8,658 nucleotides of DNA, from contig DGIP01000277.1 of the NCBI GenBank assembly GCA_002386405.1, forward strand, positions 1 through 8,658. Reading direction: 5' to 3'. Numbering within the stretch: position 1 is the stretch's first letter; each line of letters starts with the position of its first letter. Of this stretch, positions 1 through 5,751 are shown piece by piece. A program made the position numbers and the translations under genes. This DNA is from Stenotrophomonas maltophilia (GTDB lineage: Bacteria; Pseudomonadota; Gammaproteobacteria; Xanthomonadales; Xanthomonadaceae). The notes below the pieces were generated by a model. The model saw only the letters and a program-made list of their open reading frames with translations. It was not told the DNA's origin and searched no databases.

Positions 1-83
1 GCGGGGGTACGGGGGCTTTGCGAAACATGGATGTTTCGCAAGAGCCTCCAGGGATGGATTCACGGCGCCCCCCGTACCCCCGC
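1..83. repeat. Nested palindromic intergenic element, possibly cut by the window edge
   Basis: Bases 1-15 are perfectly complementary to bases 69-83, a 15-bp stem rich in G/C around a central GTAC. Inside it, 18-28 and 31-41 form a second perfect 11-bp hairpin (TTGCGAAACAT / ATGTTTCGCAA) with a two-base loop. The segment CATGGATG...GAGCCTCCAGGGATGGATT recalls, from memory only, a repeated extragenic palindrome family common in Stenotrophomonas and Pseudomonas genomes. Because the stem starts at base 1, the element may extend left of the window. It lies beyond the terminator of the dapA operon, and no gene in this stretch is convincing. The fold is seen directly; the family assignment is inference. 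Confidence 0.6.
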
Positions 84-136
84 ACCCGCCGGCCCAGCCC
101 AGACCATGCGAAAACCACCGGCTGTTCGCCAAAATG

Positions 137-168
137 CAAAAAGGCTGCCGGGCAAAGCCCGGCAGCCT
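137..168 (-). terminator. Rho-independent terminator of the dapA/BamC-like lipoprotein operon
   Basis: A perfect 12-bp stem (142-153 with 157-168, loop 154-156) is followed, reading on the minus strand, by a run of five T (complement of A138-142). It lies 35 bp past the stop codon of the lipoprotein gene. Position, GC-rich stem and T tract are what an intrinsic terminator for the minus-strand operon should show. Confidence 0.88.
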
Positions 169-203
169 CTTTCAATCTGCAATCGCAATAAGCCGTACGG
201 GGC

Positions 204-710
204 TTACGGCGCCAGCTTGGCCTTCAGCTCACCCAGCAGCTTGGTCGGGGCCGCACCGGTAGCCGGCAGGCCGCGCGGATCCACGGCCGAGATGTAGGCG
301 CCGGCTTCGACGGCCACCACGCGGACGAGGAAATCGCTGCCTTCGAAGGCCACATCGTAGGAGCCCAGCAGCTGGGCCTTGCTGGCGATCTTCACGCCTT
401 CAACCGACTCCAGCGCCGTGCCGACCTTGCCGAACACCTCGTCCTTGCTGCCCGGGATGGTGAAACCGGCATTGTTGGCCGGCGCCTGCGACGGGGCGGG
501 CTTGTTGGCCTGCGAGGCCAGCACCGGCATCTGGGCGGCCGGGCTGGCGCCCGGGGCGTTCAGATCCGGCGGGATTTCCAGCGGGCGCACTTCCGGCGCC
601 AGTGCGTAGTCGCCCTTGACGCCGCGCTTGCAGCCGGTGACACCTGCCAGCGTGGCGGTGGCCAGAATCGCGAACGACAGCACGCGGATGGCGGAAACGG
701 ATTGACGCAT
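204..710 (-). CDS. BamC-like outer-membrane lipoprotein with a single helix-grip-like domain
   Basis: A 168-residue lipoprotein. The start is ATG at 710-708 because AGGAG (complement of 717-721) sits six bases upstream and a signal peptide follows at once; an upstream GTG at 767 would overlap dapA. Residues 1-26 are a signal peptide ending in the lipobox V24-T-G-C27. Next come a tail with Y35...PLEIPPDL (43-50), an Ala/Pro-rich linker (about 52-81), and one alpha/beta domain (83-168) ending in an amphipathic helix. BamC (NlpB/DapX) of the beta-barrel assembly machine has a similar unstructured N-terminal tail, which binds BamD, and helix-grip domains. E. coli bamC also lies directly downstream of dapA. 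This protein is only about half that length, with room for one domain. The gene starts 28 bases after dapA, so the two are probably co-transcribed. The lipoprotein call is firm; the BamC kinship rests on synteny and pattern. Confidence 0.72.
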   Translation of the reverse strand: MRQSVSAIRVLSFAILATATLAGVTGCKRGVKGDYALAPEVRPLEIPPDLNAPGASPAAQMPVLASQANKPAPSQAPANNAGFTIPGSKDEVFGKVGTALESVEGVKIASKAQLLGSYDVAFEGSDFLVRVVAVEAGAYISAVDPRGLPATGAAPTKLLGELKAKLAP

Positions 711-716
711 GTGAAT

Positions 717-721
717 CTCCT
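717..721 (-). promoter_or_regulatory. Ribosome binding site fixing the start of the BamC-like lipoprotein
   Basis: AGGAG on the minus strand, six bases before the ATG at 710. It falls in the 28-base gap after the dapA stop codon and decides between this ATG and the upstream in-frame GTG at 767. Confidence 0.8.
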
Positions 722-738
722 GGGTCAGGCCACTGATG

Positions 739-1632
739 TCAGTGGCTGGAAAGGGCTTCGAGCGCACCGATGTCGGTGGCCAGGTGTTCGGCGGCGGCGT
801 GGTGGGCGGCCGACAACGGCAGCAGCGGCAGCCGCAGGCCGTGGCCGATGCCGATCCGGCGCAGCAGGTCCTTCACCGGGATGGGGTTGGGTTCCACCCC
901 GCAGAATTCATGGAACGGCTCCAGCCGGGCATCCCAGGCCTCGGTGGCCTCGCGCTCGCCCGCCGCAGCCAGGTCGCACATGCGCCGGTAGGCACCGGGC
1001 AGCGCGTTCGAGCCGACCGAGATCAGCCCATCCACGCCGGACAGGATCGACCGGGCAGCCGTGCCGTCATCGCCACTGAGGATCGCAAAGGTCGGCGAAC
1101 GCAGTGCCAGCAGGGCTTGGACCCGGCCCACATCGCCTACCGCTTCCTTGATGCCCACGATGTTCGGGTGCGCGGCCAGCTCGGCCACCGTCTCCGGCAG
1201 CATGTCGCAGCCGGTACGGCCCGGCACGTTGTACAGGATCACCGGCAGGCCGCCCTGGTCGGCCACCGCGCGGTAGTGCGCGATCAGCCCGGCCTGGGTC
1301 GGGCGCACGTACGGCGGGGTCACCACCAGCGCGTGGGTCGCGCCGCTGGCCGCCGCCCGGCGGGTCTGTTCGATCGTTTTGGCGGTTCCCGACAGGCCGG
1401 TACCGGCCAGCACCGGCACGCGCCCGGCGACGGTTTTGACCGCACTGCGCAGCAGCTGGTCGTATTCGTCATCGGACAGGGTCGCGGCCTCGCCGGTCGA
1501 CCCGGCGACCACCACCCCGTGAACGCCACCCTCCAGTTGCAGGTGCAGCAGGCGCTGCCAACCGTCGGGATCCAATGCGCCATTGGCCTGGAAAGGCGTG
1601 GCCAGCGCGGTGATGAGACCGGAAAGGGACAA
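739..1632 (-). CDS. dapA: 4-hydroxy-tetrahydrodipicolinate synthase (DHDPS)
   Basis: Condenses pyruvate with aspartate semialdehyde, the first committed step to diaminopimelate and lysine, in the cytoplasm. The 297 residues match the family length and TIM-barrel layout. Seen are the GSTGE motif (44-48), Y108, Y134, R139, the Schiff-base lysine K162 in GIKEA, and SGDD further on. Ser45 stands where E. coli has Thr44, a conservative change in the proton-relay triad. All the polar contacts of the E. coli lysine allosteric site are changed (see findings). The start is TTG at 1632-1630: no ATG or GTG occurs in frame before the upstream stop codon near 1700, and the sequence begins with the expected (L)[11 protein letters not shown]. 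No strong ribosome binding site is seen. It is followed by the BamC-like gene and is divergent from gcvR, as in E. coli. Confidence 0.96.
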   Translation of the reverse strand: MSLSGLITALATPFQANGALDPDGWQRLLHLQLEGGVHGVVVAGSTGEAATLSDDEYDQLLRSAVKTVAGRVPVLAGTGLSGTAKTIEQTRRAAASGATHALVVTPPYVRPTQAGLIAHYRAVADQGGLPVILYNVPGRTGCDMLPETVAELAAHPNIVGIKEAVGDVGRVQALLALRSPTFAILSGDDGTAARSILSGVDGLISVGSNALPGAYRRMCDLAAAGEREATEAWDARLEPFHEFCGVEPNPIPVKDLLRRIGIGHGLRLPLLPLSAAHHAAAEHLATDIGALEALSSH

Positions 1633-1695
1633 GGAAACGATGCTCGGAAGAAAGGGGGACGAAGGCCGCTGGAAGCGCGGTCGGACGTACGTTGC

Positions 1696-1725
1696 ATGTT
1701 ACTTGCGGGTCGAAAGCGCGGGCAA
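1696..1725 (-). promoter_or_regulatory. Candidate sigma-70 promoter for dapA
   Basis: On the minus strand TTGCCC (1725-1720) and TAACAT (1701-1696) are separated by 18 bases, about 64 bases before the dapA start. It overlaps the candidate gcvR promoter on the other strand. Moderate matches only; read by eye. Confidence 0.4.
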
Positions 1726-1732
1726 GTATGCT
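1703..1732 (+). promoter_or_regulatory. Candidate sigma-70 promoter for gcvR
   Basis: TTGCGG (1703-1708) and TATGCT (1727-1732) with an 18-base spacer, giving a predicted RNA start near 1739 and a leader of about 55-60 bases. It overlaps the candidate dapA promoter face to face. CTTGC (1702-1706) and GCAAG (1722-1726) form an inverted repeat shared by both. Prediction by eye. Confidence 0.4.
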
Positions 1733-1795
1733 GGACTCCGGCGAACGCGCCGTCGCCGGCGCCGTTCAGACTCATCCCGCATTACCGGAACCACC

Positions 1796-2356
1796 TTGAC
1801 CGACACCACGCCGCGGCCTGCGCCGACCGAAAACCATCTCCTGATCAACGCCTACACGACGCATCCGGAGTCCCCCCTGCTGCCCGTCACCCGGCGCATC
1901 GCCGACAGCGGCTGCAACCTGGTCGATGCCCGCCTTGCCACCGTGGGCCGCGATGTCTCGGTCACCGCCCTGGCTACCGGCTCCTGGGACTCGGTGGCCA
2001 AGCTGGAAGCCATGCTGACCCGGCTCGAACGCGAGGAAGGCCTGAAACTGGTGTGGTACCGCACCGGCGCCAAGCAGGCGCAGTCCAACCTGCTGCCCTA
2101 CATCGTGGAAGTGATCGCCGCCGACAAGCCCGGCATCCTGTTCCAGCTGGCCGATTTCTTCGACCGCCAGGGCATCACCATCGAAAACCTGCAGAGCACC
2201 CGCTACCGCGCCATGCAGACCGGCGCGGAGATGTTCTCGGCGCAGGTCACCATCGGGGTGCCCGCCAACATGCACATCGCCGCACTGCGCGACGATTTCC
2301 TCGAATTCTGCGACCACCTCAACCTGGACGCGATCATGGACCCGATGAAGTTCTGA
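1796..2356 (+). CDS. gcvR: GcvR-type glycine cleavage regulator (two ACT domains)
   Basis: A 186-residue protein with two ACT domains, one at about 13-85 (GCNLVDARLATVG at 39-51, then SGSW-like GSW at 62-64) and one at about 102-180 (AADKPGILFQLADFF). In E. coli GcvR binds glycine and antagonises the activator GcvA of the glycine cleavage operon; that role is carried over by family. The start is put at TTG 1796, with GGAA five bases upstream. The reading frame stays open upstream to 1583, but that part is Arg-rich, overlaps the 5' end of dapA and the promoter region, and looks non-coding. No ATG or GTG lies nearby in frame. It is divergent from dapA and followed by bcp, as in E. coli. No GcvA gene or glycine cleavage gene is in the window, so its target here is unknown. 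Confidence 0.85.
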   Translation: MTDTTPRPAPTENHLLINAYTTHPESPLLPVTRRIADSGCNLVDARLATVGRDVSVTALATGSWDSVAKLEAMLTRLEREEGLKLVWYRTGAKQAQSNLLPYIVEVIAADKPGILFQLADFFDRQGITIENLQSTRYRAMQTGAEMFSAQVTIGVPANMHIAALRDDFLEFCDHLNLDAIMDPMKF

Positions 2357-2362
2357 CGGCTT

Positions 2363-2385
2363 CGCGCGTTCATCACGAACGCGCG
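2363..2385 (+). repeat. Hairpin between gcvR and bcp
   Basis: CGCGCGTTC (2363-2371) pairs perfectly with GAACGCGCG (2377-2385) around a five-base loop, starting seven bases after the gcvR stop codon. The bases that follow (GTGTTTCATG) are only weakly T-rich, so it is a poor or leaky terminator, or an attenuating or stabilising stem between the two genes. Confidence 0.6.
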
Positions 2386-2437
2386 GTGTTTCATGCAGTT
2401 GTAAGACGCTTCACTCAGGCTCCGCAGCAAGGACCTC

Positions 2438-2917
2438 ATGAACAACGGCGATACCCTGGACAGCACCACCCTCGCCCTCCCGCTGGCCCTGTCCGGCGGC
2501 GACCACACCACCCTCGGCGATCTCGCCGGCCAGTGGCTGGTGCTGTACTGCTACCCCAAGGACAGCACCCCGGGCTGCACCACCGAGGGCATCGATTTCA
2601 ACGCCCTGCTGCCGAAGTTCAAGCGCGCCGGCGCCCAGGTGTTCGGCGTTTCGCGCGATTCGGTCAAGTCCCACGACAACTTCTGCGCCAAGCAGGGCTT
2701 TGCCTTCCCGCTGGTCAGCGATGGCGACGAAGCGCTGTGCACCGCGTTCGATGTGATCAAGCTGAAGAACATGTACGGCAAGCAGGTGCGTGGCATCGAA
2801 CGCAGCACCTTCCTCATTTCTCCCGACAGTCGTATCGTGCAGTCGTGGCGCAAGGTGAAAGTCGCCGGCCACGCCGAATCCGTGCTTGAAGCGCTGAAGG
2901 CCGCGAAAACCCAGTGA
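2438..2917 (+). CDS. bcp: Peroxiredoxin of the BCP/PrxQ family
   Basis: A thiol peroxidase of 159 residues, the usual length, that reduces H2O2 and organic hydroperoxides and is recycled by thioredoxin. The active-site PxxxTxxC motif is at 40-47, with peroxidatic Cys47, and the active-site Arg is R122 in ERSTFLI. The residue five after Cys47, where E. coli BCP has its resolving Cys50, is Ile52. Cys83 (NFC) is 36 residues after Cys47, the spacing I recall for the disulphide pair in Xanthomonas campestris PrxQ (48/84), so Cys83 is the probable resolving residue. Cys38 and Cys101 are also present. The start ATG is supported by AAGGA (2429-2433). It lies 81 bases after gcvR, the order found in E. 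coli. Confidence 0.95.
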   Translation: MNNGDTLDSTTLALPLALSGGDHTTLGDLAGQWLVLYCYPKDSTPGCTTEGIDFNALLPKFKRAGAQVFGVSRDSVKSHDNFCAKQGFAFPLVSDGDEALCTAFDVIKLKNMYGKQVRGIERSTFLISPDSRIVQSWRKVKVAGHAESVLEALKAAKTQ

Positions 2918-2931
2918 CCCACCTGCACCCC

Positions 2932-2972
2932 ACAATGGCCATCACCCTGCCCTGCAGGTCGTGATGGCTTGT
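2932..2972 (+). repeat. Hairpin between bcp and phoH
   Basis: GCCATCAC (2938-2945) pairs with GTGATGGC (2961-2968). Past a two-base bulge the stem continues as ACAA (2932-2935) with TTGT (2969-2972), 12 pairs in all with a 15-base loop. A competing pairing also exists, ACCTGC (2921-2926) with GCAGGT (2954-2959). No T run follows, so it is not a classic terminator. It sits just after the bcp stop codon and 26 bases before phoH. Confidence 0.55.
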
Positions 2973-2987
2973 CCCTGTTCTGCCACC

Positions 2988-2991
2988 AGGA
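2988..2991 (+). promoter_or_regulatory. Ribosome binding site deciding the phoH start
   Basis: AGGA at 2988-2991 is seven bases from the ATG at 2999 but almost touches the in-frame ATG at 2993. The second ATG is therefore the better start. Confidence 0.65.
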
Positions 2992-2998
2992 AATGACG

Positions 2999-4399
2999 AT
3001 GACCCGAGGCAAGCGCATCTACGTTCTGGATACCAACGTGCTCATGCACGATCCAACCGCGCTGTTCAAGTTCGAGGAGCATGATGTCTACCTGCCGATG
3101 CAGGTGATCGAAGAGCTGGACAACGGCAAGAAGGGCACCTCCGAAGCGAGCCGCAACGCCCGCCAGGTGAGCCGCTTCCTCAACGAGCTGGTGCAGGCCT
3201 CCGGCCTGGACAACCTGGCCGACGGCATTCCGCTGCAGCGCCCGAACGGGCTGCAGCTGCGCGGCAAGCAGAGCGTGGGCCTGCTGCGCTTCCAGACCAG
3301 CCACTTCGATGCCGGCAAGAGCTTCGGCGCGGTGATTCCGGACAACGCCATCCTCGGCGCGATCCTGGCGCTGAAGGAACAGGTGCCTGAGATCCCGGTG
3401 GTGTTCGTGTCCAAGGACATCAACCTGCGGATCAAGGCGGCCATCGCCGGGATCGTGTCGGAAGACTACGAGAACGACCGCGCGCTGGACGATTTCAGCC
3501 TGCTCTACACCGGCGCCACCGAATTGCCGGAAGATTTCTGGAAGAAGCACACCAACGACCTGCGCAGCTGGAGCGACAAGGGCCGGACCAGTTACGAAAT
3601 CCAGGCCACCGATGACGAGGACTGGCATCCCAACCAGTACGCGTACCTGCCGGGCGACGATGAAGTCGAACTGCGGGTGGCCAAGGTCGACGGCAGCGGC
3701 AAGATCACCCTGTCGCTGGTCAACGATTTCCGCCATGGCAGCCATGCGGTGTGGGGGATCGGCGCGCGCAACCGCGAGCAGAATTTCGCGCTGAACGCGC
3801 TGATGAACCCGGAGATCGATTTCGTCACCCTGCTCGGCACCGCCGGTACCGGCAAGACCCTGCTGGCGCTGGCCGCCGGCCTGGCCCAGACCATGGACCA
3901 GCAGCGCTACCGCGAAATCATCATGACCCGCGCCACGGTCAGCGTGGGCGAGGACATCGGCTTCCTGCCCGGCACCGAGGAAGAAAAGATGACCCCGTGG
4001 ATGGGCGCGCTCACCGACAACCTGGAAGTGCTCACCCACACCCAGGAAGGCGGCGCCTGGGGCCGTGCGGCGACCAACGACCTGATCGCCAGCCGGATCA
4101 AGATCCGCTCGTTGAACTTCATGCGCGGGCGCACTTTCCTGTCGCGTTACCTGATCCTGGACGAGGCGCAGAATCTCACCCCCAAGCAGATGAAGACGCT
4201 GATCACCCGTGCCGGCCCCGGCACCAAGATCGTCTGCCTGGGCAACGTCGAACAGATCGACACGCCGTACCTGACCGAAACCACCTCGGGCCTGACCTAC
4301 GCCGTGGACCGCTTCAAGAACTGGCCGCACAGCGCGCACATCACGCTGCGCCGTGGCGAGCGTTCGCGCCTGGCCGATTACGCTTCGGAGGTGTTGTGA
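2999..4399 (+). CDS. phoH: PhoH family ATPase with N-terminal PIN domain
   Basis: A 466-residue cytoplasmic protein of the PIN-PhoH type. Residues about 6-150 are a PIN ribonuclease domain with the expected acidic residues D11 (LDTN), E39 (EELD), D115 (PDNAILG) and D140 (SKDINLR). A spacer region (about 165-260) is followed by the PhoH ATPase domain with Walker A GTAGTGKT (280-287) and Walker B LILDEAQ (D388, E389). E. coli YbeZ/PhoH proteins lack the PIN part; PIN-PhoH proteins of other bacteria (PhoH2) have been described as RNA-unwinding, RNA-cleaving enzymes, so RNA processing is the likely role, by family. No mutated catalytic residue is seen. The start chosen is ATG 2999; ATG 2993 is also possible. 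The stop codon overlaps the GTG of the next gene, suggesting translational coupling. Confidence 0.93.
   Translation: MTRGKRIYVLDTNVLMHDPTALFKFEEHDVYLPMQVIEELDNGKKGTSEASRNARQVSRFLNELVQASGLDNLADGIPLQRPNGLQLRGKQSVGLLRFQTSHFDAGKSFGAVIPDNAILGAILALKEQVPEIPVVFVSKDINLRIKAAIAGIVSEDYENDRALDDFSLLYTGATELPEDFWKKHTNDLRSWSDKGRTSYEIQATDDEDWHPNQYAYLPGDDEVELRVAKVDGSGKITLSLVNDFRHGSHAVWGIGARNREQNFALNALMNPEIDFVTLLGTAGTGKTLLALAAGLAQTMDQQRYREIIMTRATVSVGEDIGFLPGTEEEKMTPWMGALTDNLEVLTHTQEGGAWGRAATNDLIASRIKIRSLNFMRGRTFLSRYLILDEAQNLTPKQMKTLITRAGPGTKIVCLGNVEQIDTPYLTETTSGLTYAVDRFKNWPHSAHITLRRGERSRLADYASEVL
4387..4391 (+). promoter_or_regulatory. Ribosome binding site inside the end of phoH for the next gene
   Basis: GGAGG lies within the last codons of phoH, four bases before GTG 4396. 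It supports the GTG start and coupling of the two genes. Confidence 0.75.
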
Positions 4400-4899
4400 A
4401 CCGTTCCCTCTCCCGTGCGTTGCTGCCGCTGGCGCTGGCCGCGCTGGCGGCTGCCTGCACGCCCGCCAACACCCGCCCCGGTGCCACCGTGCCGACGGCG
4501 GTCAAGACCGGCCAGTCGTGGGTGGTGACCCGCCCACTGGTGGTTGCCCAGGTACTTGATACCTGCTCGCGTCCCAGCCCCGGCCAGACGCCGGGGCGGG
4601 TGACCGGCTACTGGGCGCCCAGCCGCCAGCAGATCGAACAGCTGGAAAGCCGGTTGCCCTCGCTGGAAGCGCAGGTGCCCAACGTCACCGATTTCGACCG
4701 CCAGTACGTCGGCATCGAAGTGGAAGGCCGCAAGCTGATCTACCTCAACGCCTTCCGCCTGCCCGACCACAGCGAGATGGACCCCGCCCGCGAAGCGATC
4801 CGCGTGTGCGATGGCGGCAACCAGTTCTGGGGCGCGCTGTTCGATCCGGCCAGTGGCGAGTTCTCCGAGCTGGCGTTCAACGGCGGCAAGACCGGGTAG
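4396..4899 (+). CDS. Hypothetical lipoprotein, family not recognised
   Basis: A 167-residue protein beginning with GTG; its first bases overlap the phoH stop codon (GTGA). Residues 1-20 are a typical signal peptide (N-R...R, then a hydrophobic Leu/Ala core) ending in A18-A-A-C21. This is an acceptable but not ideal lipobox, because position -3 is Ala. The mature part (about 146 residues) has Cys57 (LDTC) and Cys138 (RVCDGG), which could form a disulphide in the periplasm. A conserved-looking core runs YVGIEVEGRKLIYLNAFR (104-121), followed by FWGALFD (144-150) and a C-terminal LAFNGG. I do not recognise the family and assign no function. Spacing says it is translated with phoH, although phoH acts in the cytoplasm, so a direct partnership is unlikely. 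It is followed by thiD after 42 bases. Confidence 0.8.
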   Translation: MNRSLSRALLPLALAALAAACTPANTRPGATVPTAVKTGQSWVVTRPLVVAQVLDTCSRPSPGQTPGRVTGYWAPSRQQIEQLESRLPSLEAQVPNVTDFDRQYVGIEVEGRKLIYLNAFRLPDHSEMDPAREAIRVCDGGNQFWGALFDPASGEFSELAFNGGKTG

Positions 4900-4929
4900 C
4901 ACCCGATGGCGCAACGCGCCGCCCGGCTG

Positions 4930-4935
4930 CACAAT
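4930..4935 (+). promoter_or_regulatory. Possible -10 element for a leaderless thiD transcript
   Basis: CACAAT at 4930-4935 ends six bases before the thiD ATG, so an RNA started from it would begin at or near the A of the ATG. No good -35 box is seen (TGGCGC at 4907-4912 at 17-base spacing), and no ribosome binding site precedes the ATG. Speculative. Confidence 0.25.
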
Positions 4936-4941
4936 CGCGGG

Positions 4942-5751
4942 ATGAGCCCTTCCACCCCCGTGTCCGTCCTCACCATCGCCGGTTCCGATTCCGGCGGTGG
5001 TGCCGGCATCCAGGCCGACCTGAAGGCCTTTGCCGCGCACCGCGTGCATGGGCTGTCGGCGATTGCCGCGCTCACCGCACAGAACACCCGCGGCGTGACC
5101 GCCGTGCACGTGCCGCCACTGGACTTTCTGCAGGCACAGATCGATGCCTGCTTCGCCGATTTCGACATCCACGCGGTCAAGCTGGGCATGCTGGCCAACG
5201 CCGAGGTGATCGGACTGGTCGCCGATGCCCTGCAGAAGCATCGTCCCACCCACGTCGTGCTGGACCCGGTGATGGTAGCCACCAGTGGTGCGCGCCTGCT
5301 GGAAGGCAGCGCACTGGACGCGCTGCGCACGCGGCTGCTGCCGCTGGCCACGCTGCTGACCCCCAACACCCCCGAAGCCGAACTGCTGCTCGGCCGCCGC
5401 ATCGAAAACGCCGATGACGCCGAAGATGCCGCCGCCGCGCTGCTCGACCTCGGCGCCGGTGCGGTGCTGCTCAAGGGCGGCCACATGGCCGAAGGTGCGC
5501 GGGTGATCGACCGCTACTTCGATGGCGTCACCCGCGAAGAATTCATCCACACCCGGCTGCCGGTGGACGCGCATGGCACCGGCTGCACGCTGGCCTCGGC
5601 CATTGCCGCGCAGCTGTGCTGCGGGCTGTCGCTGCCGAACGCCTGCGAGGCGGCCATCGATTACGTCGCACGCGGCCTGCAGGGCGGCTACACGCCTGGC
5701 CGCAGCGAGGTGCTGGTGCTGGATCACTTCGGCGCGGCGCGGCCGGCATGA
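4942..5751 (+). CDS. thiD: Hydroxymethylpyrimidine/phosphomethylpyrimidine kinase
   Basis: Phosphorylates HMP and then HMP-phosphate to HMP-pyrophosphate, which joins the thiazole half to make thiamine phosphate; cytoplasmic, ribokinase fold. The 269 residues match the family. Motifs seen are TIAGSDSGGGAGIQADLK (11-28, substrate binding), DPVM at 108-111, TPNTPEAELL, LLKGGH, and the anion-hole/catalytic DAHGTGC (209-215) with Cys215, equivalent to E. coli Cys213. The start is ATG 4942. An in-frame ATG at 4906 would add 12 residues (AQRAARLHNRG) with no family similarity, and neither ATG has a clear ribosome binding site. The stop codon overlaps the ATG of the following hydrolase. No other thiamine gene is in the window. 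Confidence 0.94.
   Translation: MSPSTPVSVLTIAGSDSGGGAGIQADLKAFAAHRVHGLSAIAALTAQNTRGVTAVHVPPLDFLQAQIDACFADFDIHAVKLGMLANAEVIGLVADALQKHRPTHVVLDPVMVATSGARLLEGSALDALRTRLLPLATLLTPNTPEAELLLGRRIENADDAEDAAAALLDLGAGAVLLKGGHMAEGARVIDRYFDGVTREEFIHTRLPVDAHGTGCTLASAIAAQLCCGLSLPNACEAAIDYVARGLQGGYTPGRSEVLVLDHFGAARPA

Noticed and set aside
31..297. 88-residue plus-strand frame at the left edge
   Set aside because: It crosses the palindromic element, the terminator and the antisense of the lipoprotein gene, so it is not a credible gene.
1583..1795. N-terminal extension of GcvR by 71 residues
   Set aside because: The added part overlaps the dapA 5' end and the divergent promoter region, is Arg-rich, and is absent from the usual GcvR length.
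736..2889. 717-residue open frame spanning dapA, gcvR and bcp
   Set aside because: It is Arg/Pro/His-rich, runs antisense to dapA and out of frame with gcvR and bcp, and is typical of high-GC shadow frames.
2942..4339. 465-residue minus-strand frame opposite phoH
   Set aside because: PhoH on the plus strand has a complete set of PIN and ATPase motifs; the opposite frame is a GC-driven shadow without motifs.
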